Source of the DNA: Providencia burhodogranariea DSM 19968
GTDB taxonomy: Bacteria > Pseudomonadota > Gammaproteobacteria > Enterobacterales > Enterobacteriaceae
Direction: 5' to 3'
NCBI RefSeq assembly: GCF_000314855.2
Contig: NZ_KB233227.1
Location: 61,854-125,853 of the forward strand
DNA: 64,000 nt
Under the pieces are notes generated by a model, which saw only the letters and a list, made by a program, of their open reading frames with translations, had not been told where the DNA came from and did no database searches. Each line of letters opens with the position of its first letter. Within the stretch, counting starts at the first letter, position 1. The translations under genes and the position numbers were made by a program. Below are positions 7,850 to 17,511 of this stretch, piece by piece.

Positions 7850-10048
7850 ATGGCTGAGCGATCGTTTGTACAAGAAGTGCAAAAATTACGACAAGGTCAG
7901 GGTGAGGTTTTTAGTGGAGAAGGTATCCTTGCTGTCACTAAAGCGTTATTAGAGTCCGGCGTTTCATATGTAGCAGGTTACCAAGGCGCACCAATCTCTC
8001 ATTTAATGGATGTTCTTGCTGATGCGCAGGATATCCTCTCCGATTATGGTATTCGTTTTGAAAATAGTGCAAGTGAAGCCACTGCAGCTGCAACGCTTGC
8101 CGCTTCAGTCAACTATCCATTACGAGGTGCTGTAACATTTAAAGCAACAGTAGGTACTAACGTTGCTTCAGATGCACTGGCTAATTTGGCATCCGGTGGT
8201 GTACTGGGTGGCGCGTTGATCATTGTTGGTGAGGATTACGGTGAAGGCTCTTCTATTATGCAGGAGCGTAGTCACGCTTTTGCGATGAAATCACAAATGT
8301 GGTTGTTAGATCCTCGTCCTAATTTGCCTTCGATTGTACAGGCTGTAAAAGATGGTTTTGATCTTTCTGAAGCGAGTAACACACCGGTTATGTTACAGAT
8401 GCGTATCCGTTCTTGCCATGTTCATGGGCAGTTTGTTTGTTCGGATAATCTACATCCAAAATTTACAGTTAAAGACGCATTGGAAAATCCAACAAGGGAT
8501 GTCAGTCGCATCGTATTACCTCCCGCTAGTTTCCTGCATGAAAAAGAAAAAATTGAAGCACGCTGGCCTGCGGCGGTGAAATTTATTCAAGAACGTCAGT
8601 TGAATGAGTTTTTTGCCGAAGAGGCTGATGATGTTGGCATTGTACTGCAAGGTGGCTGCTATAACACGCTGATCCGTGCATTGAATCAAATAGGTTTAGC
8701 GGATGTATTTGGAAATAGCAAAATACCACTTTATGTGATGAATGTGGCTTATCCATTAATTGATGATGAGTTTGAGCGTTTTTGTCGCAACAAAAAATCC
8801 ATTCTTGTGCTGGAAGAAGGTCAACCTAACTTTGTTGAGCAGAATATCGCAAACATTTTGCGTCAGCGCAATATCGACGTTGCGTTGCATGGCAAAGATA
8901 TTCTGCCAATGGCGGGCGAATATAACACAGCAACAGTGCTAGCGGGTGTGCGTTCCTTTTTAGAACGCTACAGCAAAATTGAACCGCAAGTTAAGGCCGC
9001 AGCAAAACAAATTCGTATTCCAACAATTATGGTTACTGAACTGGAAGTTGATTCAGCAGAACCGGAATATGTTAATGCGGCTGAACCCACCTTGAATGAA
9101 ACTGTTCACGCACGTCCTCCCGGTTTTTGTACTGGTTGTCCAGAACGTCCCATTTTTACTGCAATGAAATTAATTGAGCGTGAACTTGGTGAGCACCACA
9201 TCAGTGCGGATATCGGCTGTCATCTTTTCTCAATATTACCGCCTTTCAACTTGGGTAATACCACAATGGGGTATGGGTTAGGTGGTGCGGGTGCTGCTGC
9301 ATTGAATGCTAAAGCTGGCAAAAGGGCGATAGCGGTGATGGGGGATGGTGGTTTTTGGCATAACGGTTTAACCAGTGGGATTGCCAATAGTGTATTTAAT
9401 CGTAGTGATAATTTAACCATTGTTGTTGATAACAGCTATACGTCAGCGACAGGGGGTCAAGACATTTTGTCATCTACCGCGTTGAATCCAACTCGTAGTA
9501 CAGGCCATGAAATTGAAAAAGCAGTCAAAGGTGTTGGCGTGAATTGGGTTAAGACCATTAAACGCACATATGACCTGAAAACAATGACGAATACATTGCG
9601 CGAAGCCCTAACCACTCAAGAAAAAGGTCCAAAAGTATTGATTGCGCAAAGTGAATGCATGCTGAACAAGCAACGTCGTGAAAAGAAAAAAGTGCGTAGT
9701 GATGTTGCCGCAGGTAAGCGAGTGGTTAGGGAGCGCTTCGGTATAGATCCAGATACCTGCACCGGTGATCACTCTTGCATTCGTTTATCAGGTTGCCCGT
9801 CTTTATCGATCAAGCCAAATCAAGATCCTTTACGTACTGATCCCGTGGCGACCGTGATGGATAGCTGCGTAGGCTGTGGTCTTTGTGGTGAAATTTCTCA
9901 TGCTGCGGTTTTATGTCCTTCATTTTTTAAAGCACAGATCATTACCAATCCAAATGGTTGGGACAAATTACGCCATCGCGTTCGCGGCTGGTTTATTGGC
10001 TATTTGCAACGCCGTGATGCACGTCGTCGTGAACAACTGAGTTTCTGA
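7850..10048 (+). CDS. Indolepyruvate:ferredoxin oxidoreductase alpha-like subunit
   Basis: 732 residues of the IorA type. An N-terminal pyrimidine-binding/transketolase-like region (about 20-220) is followed by the thiamine-diphosphate domain, with CTGCPERP near residue 426 and the GDGGFWHNG motif plus downstream Asn near 501, and a C-terminal ferredoxin-like part with cysteine sets CTGDHSC and CVGCGLCGE for Fe-S clusters. The family decarboxylates aryl 2-oxoacids oxidatively and makes the aryl-acyl-CoA. It is co-transcribed with the beta-like gene 10 bases on. Next to a cyclase and an aminoaryl/salicylyl-CoA hydroxylase-like fusion, an arylglyoxylate such as isatinate may be the substrate instead of indolepyruvate. 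Confidence 0.88.
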   Translation: MAERSFVQEVQKLRQGQGEVFSGEGILAVTKALLESGVSYVAGYQGAPISHLMDVLADAQDILSDYGIRFENSASEATAAATLAASVNYPLRGAVTFKATVGTNVASDALANLASGGVLGGALIIVGEDYGEGSSIMQERSHAFAMKSQMWLLDPRPNLPSIVQAVKDGFDLSEASNTPVMLQMRIRSCHVHGQFVCSDNLHPKFTVKDALENPTRDVSRIVLPPASFLHEKEKIEARWPAAVKFIQERQLNEFFAEEADDVGIVLQGGCYNTLIRALNQIGLADVFGNSKIPLYVMNVAYPLIDDEFERFCRNKKSILVLEEGQPNFVEQNIANILRQRNIDVALHGKDILPMAGEYNTATVLAGVRSFLERYSKIEPQVKAAAKQIRIPTIMVTELEVDSAEPEYVNAAEPTLNETVHARPPGFCTGCPERPIFTAMKLIERELGEHHISADIGCHLFSILPPFNLGNTTMGYGLGGAGAAALNAKAGKRAIAVMGDGGFWHNGLTSGIANSVFNRSDNLTIVVDNSYTSATGGQDILSSTALNPTRSTGHEIEKAVKGVGVNWVKTIKRTYDLKTMTNTLREALTTQEKGPKVLIAQSECMLNKQRREKKKVRSDVAAGKRVVRERFGIDPDTCTGDHSCIRLSGCPSLSIKPNQDPLRTDPVATVMDSCVGCGLCGEISHAAVLCPSFFKAQIITNPNGWDKLRHRVRGWFIGYLQRRDARRREQLSF

Positions 10049-10058
10049 GGGGGATGAT

Positions 10059-11555
10059 ATGGTTGCATTACAACCCATCAAAATAGCAATTTTAGCTATG
10101 GGTGGTGAAGGTGGTGGTGTTCTCGCTGACTGGATTGTGAACTTAGGTGAGGATAATGGCTACTTTGCGCAAACAACTTCTGTACCCGGTGTTGCTCAGC
10201 GTACTGGCGCGACGATTTATTATGTTGAGTTATTTCCGGGAGCAGATAACCCATTAACGCCAAGACCTGTATTGGCATTAATGCCAATGCCGGGAGATGT
10301 TGATGTAGTGTTAGCCTCTGAACTGATGGAAGCTGGGCGAGCGGTGCAGCGCGGATTTGTCACCCCAGAACGTACGACATTAGTCAGCTCGACACACCGT
10401 GTTTATTCTATTGCGGAAAAATCGGCAATGGGTGATGGTCGTGTTGATAGCAAAGCCTTAATTCGCCATGCCGGACTTGCTGCGCGTCAGTTTATTCATT
10501 TTGATATGGAAAAAGCGGCGCAGCAAAGCGGTAGCGTGATCAGTGCCGTATTGTTTGGTGCTTTGTTCGGCTCTGGTGTTCTCCCTTTTAGCCGCTCACA
10601 ATTTGAAGAAACCATTGTGCGGGGTGGTGTCGGTGTTAAACCAAGTTTACGGGCATTTTCTCTTGGCGCTGAAAAGGCTGCTCATCCTGAAGAACCTCAC
10701 GAAACACAAGTAGCTCAGATAACACCTCATACCGCAAAAAATAAGCACGTAGCCGAATTATTGGCACGAGTTGAACGTGATTTTCCCCAACATGTTCATT
10801 ATTTGGCAATTGAGGGGGTACGCCGATTAATTGATTATCAAGACCCAGCATATGCCTCCCTTTATTTAGACCGCGTAGCACAACTATTTAGCCAAGAAGG
10901 TGGTAGTGATGCGCGCTTACAGCGTGCATTAGTTCGTCATTTAGCGCTTTGGATGTCTTATGAAGACACCATTCGGGTGGCAGATCTAAAAATTCGAGAC
11001 AGCCGTTTTCAACGTGTTCGCAACGAAGTACATGCAAATGATAGCCAGTTACTCGATATCAATGAATTTATGCATCCAAGAATTGAAGAAATTTGCGAAA
11101 CGCTTCCCAAAAACCTTGGTACGTGGTTGATGCGGCCACATTGGTTACACAAAACGGTTCGCAAATTCACCCAAAAGGGTCGCACGATCACTACCAGTTC
11201 GTTGGGCGGCTTCTTACAATTATATCTACTTGCAGCATGGCGACGCGGTCGGCGCACAACATTACGCTATCAGCTAGAAACTCAGCGAATTGAAGGTTGG
11301 CTATCTGCGGTAGAAAAGGCGGCTCAGACTAACCCTGCACTTGCGACCGAAATTGCGCAATGTCAGCGGGTCGTGAAAGGTTATAGCGATACACATTCTC
11401 GCGGGCTACGTAACTTCCAAACCTTAATGGAAATTGTTGAACGCTATGGTGCTCAACTCGCTCCGGCTAATTTACGTGAGTTACGTGAGGCCGCTTTAGC
11501 CGATGAGCATGGTAATGAATTGCGCAAGTGCCGCCAACGTTTGGCTATGGAATAA
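10059..11555 (+). CDS. Indolepyruvate oxidoreductase beta-like subunit with C-terminal extension
   Basis: 498 residues. The first about 200 are the gamma/beta domain of 2-oxoacid oxidoreductases (MGGEGGGVLADWI near residue 14, then SVPGVAQRTGAT), which works with the upstream alpha-like subunit. Classic IorB proteins are near 200 residues, so the remaining about 300-residue extension (YSDTHSRGLRNFQTLMEI near its end) is a distinct module known from long IorA/IorB homologues of aerobic bacteria. Ribosome site GAGGGGG precedes the ATG. The partner electron acceptor is unknown; no ferredoxin gene is nearby. Confidence 0.85.
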   Translation: MVALQPIKIAILAMGGEGGGVLADWIVNLGEDNGYFAQTTSVPGVAQRTGATIYYVELFPGADNPLTPRPVLALMPMPGDVDVVLASELMEAGRAVQRGFVTPERTTLVSSTHRVYSIAEKSAMGDGRVDSKALIRHAGLAARQFIHFDMEKAAQQSGSVISAVLFGALFGSGVLPFSRSQFEETIVRGGVGVKPSLRAFSLGAEKAAHPEEPHETQVAQITPHTAKNKHVAELLARVERDFPQHVHYLAIEGVRRLIDYQDPAYASLYLDRVAQLFSQEGGSDARLQRALVRHLALWMSYEDTIRVADLKIRDSRFQRVRNEVHANDSQLLDINEFMHPRIEEICETLPKNLGTWLMRPHWLHKTVRKFTQKGRTITTSSLGGFLQLYLLAAWRRGRRTTLRYQLETQRIEGWLSAVEKAAQTNPALATEIAQCQRVVKGYSDTHSRGLRNFQTLMEIVERYGAQLAPANLRELREAALADEHGNELRKCRQRLAME

Positions 11556-11565
11556 GGAAAATATT

Positions 11566-11988
11566 ATGAGTCTGCTTAAATTTACTCGACCACATAGAAT
11601 TCTTTTCTCAGAGTGTGACCCTGCGGGAATTGTCTTTTATCCGCAATATTTCATTATGTTTAACAATCTATTAGAGCACTGGGTAGATCAACTGATTCCC
11701 CAAGGGTTTGCGGGTTACATTCTTGAACAGCGTTTTGGTTTACCGACTGTCTATCTCGAAGCTGAATTTAAGGCGATTAGTCGGATGGGTGATGATGTTG
11801 AACTTCAATTACAGGTTGAGCGTATTGGGGGGAAATCCATTACGTTACACCAAACCTGCACCAGCGTAAGTGGCGAGCTACGTATGCAAGTCACTCAAAC
11901 TTTTGTCACGACTTCATTAGAAACACATCAGGCGATTGCTATCCCTGATGAGCTTTATCACGCCTTAACCCAGCAGCAACCTGTGTGA
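11566..11988 (+). CDS. Hot-dog acyl-CoA thioesterase (4-hydroxybenzoyl-CoA thioesterase family)
   Basis: 140-residue single hot-dog domain. ECDPAGIVFYPQYF near residue 14 contains the catalytic aspartate region (DPAGIV-Y) of 4-hydroxybenzoyl-CoA thioesterases. I start it at the ATG at 11566, which has AAGGAA just upstream; an in-frame upstream ATG at 11503 would lie inside the previous gene. In the operon it probably frees the ring acid from its CoA ester after hydroxylation, before ring cleavage. The family is firm, the substrate inferred. Confidence 0.85.
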   Translation: MSLLKFTRPHRILFSECDPAGIVFYPQYFIMFNNLLEHWVDQLIPQGFAGYILEQRFGLPTVYLEAEFKAISRMGDDVELQLQVERIGGKSITLHQTCTSVSGELRMQVTQTFVTTSLETHQAIAIPDELYHALTQQQPV

Positions 11989-12016
11989 TGGCACAACGTA
12001 GCAAAGGAGAAACTCC

Positions 12017-14332
12017 ATGAATATCGTTTGTATCGGTGGCGGTCCCGCAGGGCTTTACTTCGGCTTACTGATGAAATTACAGGATCCACGAAATCGTATT
12101 GTGATTGTTGAACGAAATCGTCCCTATGACACGTTTGGTTGGGGAGTCGTATTTTCTGATGCCACATTAAGTAACTTGCGTAGAGCTGATCCCGTGTCGG
12201 CAGAAACCATTTCGGCTGAATTTAGTCATTGGGATGATATCGATATTCACTTTAAAGGTGTCTGTAATCGCAGTGGTGGTCATGGTTTCATTGGTATTGG
12301 GCGTAAAAAGTTACTGAATATCTTACAAGATCGCTGCCTTGAAGTTGGCGTAGAGTTAGTATTTGAAACGCAAGTGACTGACGATCAAGAAATAGCACGT
12401 CAATATGACGCAGATCTGATCATTGCTTCTGATGGGATCAATAGCGCAGTACGTACTCGGTACGAAAATGTATTTAAGCCCGATATTGATCAGCGTCGTT
12501 GCCGTTTTGTTTGGTTAGGGACGAAGAAGATCTTTGACGCATTTACTTTCTTATTTGCTGAGAACGAACACGGTTGGTTTCAAGTTCACGCCTATCAATT
12601 CCAAGAAGGTTTATCAACGTTTATCGTTGAAACCACTGAGGAGACTTGGTTAAAAGCTGGCATCGATCAAATGTCTCAGGAAGAGGGCGTTGCTTACTGT
12701 GAAACTCTGTTTGCTCCATGGCTGGATGGCGAAAAGTTAATTGCAAATGCCGCCCATTTACGTGGAGCCGCTATTTGGATCCGTTTTCCTCGCGTCATTT
12801 GTGACAACTGGGTGCACTGGACAACGCCGACAAGCAGTAAAGACGTACCAGTGGTATTGATGGGCGATGCAGCGCATACAGCACACTTCTCTATTGGCTC
12901 AGGGACTAAGTTAGCACTTGAAGATGCAATTGAATTAACTGAAAGCTTAAAAGCAACACACGGTAACTTGCGCAAAGGCTTAGAACACTACCAAAAAGTG
13001 CGTAGTGTTGAAGTTCTAAAAATTCAAAATGCAGCGCGTAACTCAACTGAGTGGTTTGAAAATATCAGTCGCTACGAAAACCTTGAGCCAGAGCAGTTCG
13101 CGTATTCATTGCTGACCCGTTCACAACGTATTTCTCATGAGAATTTGCGGGTGCGCGATGCACAATGGCTGCAAAATTATGAGAACTGGTTTGCGACAAA
13201 ATCCGGTATCGAAGCCAGCTCAGATTCGCAACAAATTCCACCAATGTTAACGCCTTATCGCTTAAGGGGCATCGAGCTAAAAAATCGTGTCATTGCCTCA
13301 CCAACACTGCTTTATTGTGCAACTAATGGGCTTGTCAGCGATTTTCATCTCGTTCATTTAGGTAGCCGAGCTTTAGGCGGAGTCAGTCTTATCATGACTG
13401 AAATGACCGCAATTTCACCGATAGCAAGAATGACTGAAGGTTGTCCAGGTATTTGGAATGATCAGCAAGTTGATGCTTGGAAAAACATTACTCAATTTGT
13501 TCATCAAAAAACTGATGCAAAAATAGGTATTCAGTTAGGCCATGCTGGTCGTCGAGGTTCGACTCAACGTGGTTGGGAAAAAGAAAATCACCCATTAATA
13601 GAAGGTAACTGGCCTTTAGTTAGTGCATCAGCGTTACCTTACTTACCGAATATTTCACAGATACCTTCTGAGCTAACTGAAATTCAGATGGTTGAAATCA
13701 TTGAACAGTTTGTTGAAGCCACGAAACGCGCAGATAAAGCAGGTTTTGACTGGCTTGAGATACAGGCCGGTCATGGTTATCTGTTATCGAGCTTCATTTC
13801 ACCATTAACCAATCTACGAACTGATAGCTTTGGTGGCACTTTAGAAAATCGGCTGCGTTTTCCTTTGGCAGTAGTCAGTGCAGTTAGGCATGTGTGGCCA
13901 AGTGACAAACCGCTTTCAGTACGTATATCAACAACAGATTGGGTAGAAGGTGGCACAACTGTTGATGAAGCTGTGCTGATAGGGCAAGCGATGCATCAGG
14001 CTGGCGCGGATATGGTTGATTGCTCTTCTGGTGAAGTCTCACCATTACAACGACCTGTATATGGACGTATGTATCAAACACCAATGGCTGACCGTATTCG
14101 TAATGAAGGCAATGTACCTGTTATTGCTGTTGGTGCCATCACTGAGGCGGATCAAGTTAATAGTATCATTGCTTCAGGACGTGCTGATTTATGTGCATTA
14201 TCGCGCCCACTATTGTCCGACCCTGCTTGGGTTCTGCATGAGTGTGCCCGTTTTGGCTGGAATTCAGTGAATTGGCCTGCTCCATATGAATATGGTCGCC
14301 AACAACTGCTACAGCAATCCAAAAGCCGCTAA
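12017..14332 (+). CDS. Fused FAD monooxygenase / old-yellow-enzyme (salicylyl-CoA 5-hydroxylase or anthraniloyl-CoA monooxygenase type)
   Basis: 771 residues in two parts. Residues 1 to about 390 form a group A flavin monooxygenase, with [12 protein letters not shown] at the N-terminus and [15 protein letters not shown] near 284. Residues about 405-771 form an old-yellow-enzyme barrel ([43 protein letters not shown]). This fusion is known from 2-aminobenzoyl-CoA monooxygenase/reductase of Azoarcus and from annotated salicylyl-CoA 5-hydroxylases; both hydroxylate C5 of an ortho-substituted benzoyl-CoA. Whether the barrel also reduces the ring here is open, since the ring-cleaving dioxygenase downstream would want an aromatic product. 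It lies between the thioesterase and dioxygenase genes. Confidence 0.88.
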   Translation: MNIVCIGGGPAGLYFGLLMKLQDPRNRIVIVERNRPYDTFGWGVVFSDATLSNLRRADPVSAETISAEFSHWDDIDIHFKGVCNRSGGHGFIGIGRKKLLNILQDRCLEVGVELVFETQVTDDQEIARQYDADLIIASDGINSAVRTRYENVFKPDIDQRRCRFVWLGTKKIFDAFTFLFAENEHGWFQVHAYQFQEGLSTFIVETTEETWLKAGIDQMSQEEGVAYCETLFAPWLDGEKLIANAAHLRGAAIWIRFPRVICDNWVHWTTPTSSKDVPVVLMGDAAHTAHFSIGSGTKLALEDAIELTESLKATHGNLRKGLEHYQKVRSVEVLKIQNAARNSTEWFENISRYENLEPEQFAYSLLTRSQRISHENLRVRDAQWLQNYENWFATKSGIEASSDSQQIPPMLTPYRLRGIELKNRVIASPTLLYCATNGLVSDFHLVHLGSRALGGVSLIMTEMTAISPIARMTEGCPGIWNDQQVDAWKNITQFVHQKTDAKIGIQLGHAGRRGSTQRGWEKENHPLIEGNWPLVSASALPYLPNISQIPSELTEIQMVEIIEQFVEATKRADKAGFDWLEIQAGHGYLLSSFISPLTNLRTDSFGGTLENRLRFPLAVVSAVRHVWPSDKPLSVRISTTDWVEGGTTVDEAVLIGQAMHQAGADMVDCSSGEVSPLQRPVYGRMYQTPMADRIRNEGNVPVIAVGAITEADQVNSIIASGRADLCALSRPLLSDPAWVLHECARFGWNSVNWPAPYEYGRQQLLQQSKSR

Positions 14333-14361
14333 TCGCCATCACCCGAATAGGAGTAAAGCCG

Positions 14362-15489
14362 ATGAGTACTCAGTCCCATGATCAATATAGAGAAAATGTT
14401 GCAGGACGTGCTGATGTCGAAGATACGCCTGAGCTGGTGGCGTATTACAAAGATTTAGCTAACTTAAAAACAGGTGCGTTATGGACTGTTGCTAACAAAA
14501 TTGAGCCTTGGCAGCCAAAGTCTCAGTCAGTTCCTGTGTTATGGCGTTATCGTGACTTACGCGACCATGTATTACGCTCGGTCGAGCTAGTTACACCTGA
14601 AAAAGCAGGGCGTCGGGTGGTTTATTTAAATAATCCAGGTCGACAAGATGTTGCCGCAGCAGTGGGTTGGCTCTATTCAGGTTTGCAGGTGATGCATCCA
14701 GGGGAAGCGGCATCAGCTCACGCACACTCTTCATCAGCACTGCGCTTCATTATGGAAGGCAAAGGCGCTTACACCATCGTTGAAGGGCAAAAAATGATGT
14801 TGGAAGCGAATGATTTTGTATTAACGCCAAATGGTACATGGCATGAGCATGGTGTTGCAGCAGATGGCCTACCTTGTATCTGGCAAGATGGCTTAGATAT
14901 TCCATTGGTTAACGCGATGGAAGCAGGCTTCTACAAAGTACACCCAGACATGCATCAAGTGGAAACTCACCCAGTAGATTATCCCGTAGGTATGTGGGGT
15001 GGCGCGGCACTACGCCCGCATCATATTGGCTGGGATAAACCTTATTCACCACTTTTTAAATATCAGTGGGGGCCAACCTACGAAGCGTTGAAGCGTGCAG
15101 CCAAAGCCACTGATGGATCACCGTTTGATGACATTCTCATGCAATACACCAACCCATTAACGGGTGGACCTGTGATGCCAACCATTGGCGCCAGTATGCA
15201 ACTATTACGACCGGGTTTTGTGGGTAAAGCTCATCGTCATACGGGAAGTTTTATTTATCAAGTTGCTAAAGGCCAAGGCTATTCGGTGATTAACGGTCAG
15301 CGGTTTGATTGGCAAGAGCGCGATATCTTCTGTGTACCGTCATGGATGTTTCATGAACATGTCAACACATCACAGAATGATGATGCTTGTCTGTTCTGCT
15401 TTAGCGATTTACCCGTGATGAACTCACTTGGATTGTATTACGAAGAAGCGCTCGCTGAAAACGACGGGCACCAAAAAATTATTGGCTAA
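14362..15489 (+). CDS. Gentisate 1,2-dioxygenase-like bicupin ring-cleavage enzyme
   Basis: 375 residues with two cupin domains. The first, about 105-165, has the metal ligands AHAHSSSALRFIMEG and GTWHEHG; the second, about 270-340, has KAHRHTGSFIYQV and MFHEHVN. Gentisate dioxygenases use Fe(II) to cleave the ring between carboxylate and the adjacent substituted carbon. With an ortho-amino substrate (5-hydroxyanthranilate) the same chemistry would give an amide. The ribosome site is AGGAG about ten bases before the ATG. It belongs to the catabolic operon, 29 bases after the hydroxylase fusion. Confidence 0.87.
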   Translation: MSTQSHDQYRENVAGRADVEDTPELVAYYKDLANLKTGALWTVANKIEPWQPKSQSVPVLWRYRDLRDHVLRSVELVTPEKAGRRVVYLNNPGRQDVAAAVGWLYSGLQVMHPGEAASAHAHSSSALRFIMEGKGAYTIVEGQKMMLEANDFVLTPNGTWHEHGVAADGLPCIWQDGLDIPLVNAMEAGFYKVHPDMHQVETHPVDYPVGMWGGAALRPHHIGWDKPYSPLFKYQWGPTYEALKRAAKATDGSPFDDILMQYTNPLTGGPVMPTIGASMQLLRPGFVGKAHRHTGSFIYQVAKGQGYSVINGQRFDWQERDIFCVPSWMFHEHVNTSQNDDACLFCFSDLPVMNSLGLYYEEALAENDGHQKIIG

Positions 15490-15549
15490 TTATTTTAATC
15501 ATTTACGTGAAGATTTAAGTCAGGTGAGCCTGACAAAAGGAGAAGAATT

Positions 15550-16461
15550 ATGCGTCTTATTACTTATCGTTCAGATGTTACCGCTGCCGCACGTTTAGGT
15601 GCCATTGTTGATAATCAGGTGGTTGATTTAGCTAGATTAGCGGAAGAGCGAGGGCAATATCTGCCAGATAATATGTTGGACTTCATTGATCTTGGGCCGC
15701 AAGGTGTACGTTCTGGGACTGAGTTATTAAATGTGTATCAAGGACAATTTCCCGCAGGCACTGCTTGGCCTGTACAGAATGTGAAAATTTTAGCGCCAAT
15801 TCCTCAACCAAGAAAAAATATTTTTGGTATCGGTTTGAACTATGTTGAGCACGTTGCTGAATCTAGTCGCACATTAGATACATCAAAAGAGTTACCAAAA
15901 GAGCCGGTTATTTTTTCTAAGCCACCAACAAGTGTGATTGGACCCGGCGATGCAATAGAGCATAACAGTAATATTACCCAACAACTGGACTGGGAAGTTG
16001 AGCTTGCGGTGATTATAGGAACACGGGCAAAAGGTGTCTCAGAAGCCGACGCATTGAACTATGTGTTTGGTTATAGCTTGATGATTGATATGAGCGCGCG
16101 TGACTGCCGTCGTGCAGGTCAATGGATTTACTCAAAAGGTCAAGATACTTATGCACCATTTGGCCCTTGTATTGTTACTGCGGATGAAATTCCTGATCCA
16201 CATTCCTTAAATCTGAGCCTAAAAGTGAATGGTATCATCAAGCAAGATTCCAATACTCGCCATATGCTGTTTAACGTCAACGCATTGATTGCAGATATCA
16301 GCAAAGGGATCACTCTTGAATCGGGCGATATTATTGCAACGGGTACTCCAGAAGGTGTCGGAGCAGGGCGTTCACCGCAAGAGTGGGTATGGCCGGGTGA
16401 TGTGATTGAGGCTTATGTCGAAAAAATTGGTGAATTGCGCCACCCAGTTGTTGCGGTATAA
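15550..16461 (+). CDS. Fumarylacetoacetate hydrolase family protein (maleyl/fumarylpyruvate hydrolase-like)
   Basis: 303 residues with the FAH fold. GIGLNYVEHVAES near residue 97, the metal-ligand stretch DWEVELAVIIG near 150, FGYSLMIDMSARD near 176 and the C-terminal TGTPEGVGAG identify the family. FAH enzymes of the gentisate pathway hydrolyse maleylpyruvate or fumarylpyruvate. No GST- or zinc-type maleylpyruvate isomerase is in the operon while a maleate-isomerase-like gene is, so direct hydrolysis of the maleyl form is the better guess. An AGGAG site precedes the ATG. Confidence 0.85.
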   Translation: MRLITYRSDVTAAARLGAIVDNQVVDLARLAEERGQYLPDNMLDFIDLGPQGVRSGTELLNVYQGQFPAGTAWPVQNVKILAPIPQPRKNIFGIGLNYVEHVAESSRTLDTSKELPKEPVIFSKPPTSVIGPGDAIEHNSNITQQLDWEVELAVIIGTRAKGVSEADALNYVFGYSLMIDMSARDCRRAGQWIYSKGQDTYAPFGPCIVTADEIPDPHSLNLSLKVNGIIKQDSNTRHMLFNVNALIADISKGITLESGDIIATGTPEGVGAGRSPQEWVWPGDVIEAYVEKIGELRHPVVAV

Positions 16462-16479
16462 CGCAAAGGAGAGCAGCAA

Positions 16480-17511
16480 ATGTTAAATTTACCTCAATTT
16501 AAGGCAGCGGCTGTTCAAGCCGCACCTGTTTTCCTTGATACGGATGCAACTGTCGATAAAGTGTGCCATCTCATCGAAGAGGCCGCGGATAATGGTGCTT
16601 CGCTTGTCGCATTCCCTGAAGTATTTGTTTCTGGTTATCCCTATTGGAGCTGGGTAATGAACCCGATTGAGGGTAGCCCATGGTTTGAGAAACTGTGCAA
16701 ATCAGCGATTGAAGTACCCGGCCCTGAAATTCGTAAAATTGCTCAAGCAGCCGCTCGCCACCATATCAACGTAGTGATTGGGGTGAATGAACGTAATCCA
16801 AATGGGATCGCGACGTTGTATAACACCTTAGTGACAATTTCTGATGAAGGTAAAATATTAGGCCGTCATCGCAAATTAGTGCCAACGTGGGCAGAAAAAT
16901 TGACTTGGGCAAATGGTGATGCATCATCTTTGAAAGTTCACAAAACCAGTATTGGGCCTTTAGGTGCTTTGGCTTGTGGTGAGAATACCAATACGCTTGC
17001 ACGTTTCTCTTTATTAGCCCAAGGCGAGCTAGTGCATATTGCTAGCTACATTGCTCTACCTGTTGCGCCTAAAGATTATGATATGGCTGAGGCGATTCGG
17101 TTAAGGGCTGCGGCTCACTGCTTTGAAGGTAAAGTATTCACTATCGTTTCTTGCTCTACAGTGTCAGAGGAAATTGTAGAAGCCATGGCACAATCACATC
17201 CGCAATCACGCGAATTACTCGCGCGTCCTAATAGTGCTTTTTCGGGCATTATCGGGCCAGATGGGCGTGTAATCGGCGAACCTCTGATAGACCAAGAGGG
17301 CATTGTCTATGCAGATATCGATTTAAATCGCTGCATTCAACCACGCCAAATGCATGATATTACTGGCCACTATAATCGTTTTGATATTTTCGATTTACAA
17401 GTGAATCGCCGTCCATTGACCGCTGCACATTTTCATCATGATGGGCAAGATGTCGATGAACTCAATCAATTCGCAGAACAAGATGATGGTTTACAGGAGA
17501 AAGGGCTATGA
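16480..17511 (+). CDS. Nitrilase-family carbon-nitrogen hydrolase
   Basis: 343 residues with the complete Glu-Lys-Cys triad of the nitrilase superfamily: E in VAFPEVFVSGYP (near residue 47), K in GRHRKLVPTW (near 130) and C in LACGENTN (near 165). The CGENTN form and length match true nitrilases, which turn nitriles into acids; amidase activity also occurs in the superfamily. In this operon it might hydrolyse a maleamate-type amide from an amino-substituted ring, or supply an aryl acid from an arylacetonitrile. Its stop overlaps the next start by four bases (ATGA), so it is coupled to the isomerase gene. Confidence 0.87.
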   Translation: MLNLPQFKAAAVQAAPVFLDTDATVDKVCHLIEEAADNGASLVAFPEVFVSGYPYWSWVMNPIEGSPWFEKLCKSAIEVPGPEIRKIAQAAARHHINVVIGVNERNPNGIATLYNTLVTISDEGKILGRHRKLVPTWAEKLTWANGDASSLKVHKTSIGPLGALACGENTNTLARFSLLAQGELVHIASYIALPVAPKDYDMAEAIRLRAAAHCFEGKVFTIVSCSTVSEEIVEAMAQSHPQSRELLARPNSAFSGIIGPDGRVIGEPLIDQEGIVYADIDLNRCIQPRQMHDITGHYNRFDIFDLQVNRRPLTAAHFHHDGQDVDELNQFAEQDDGLQEKGL

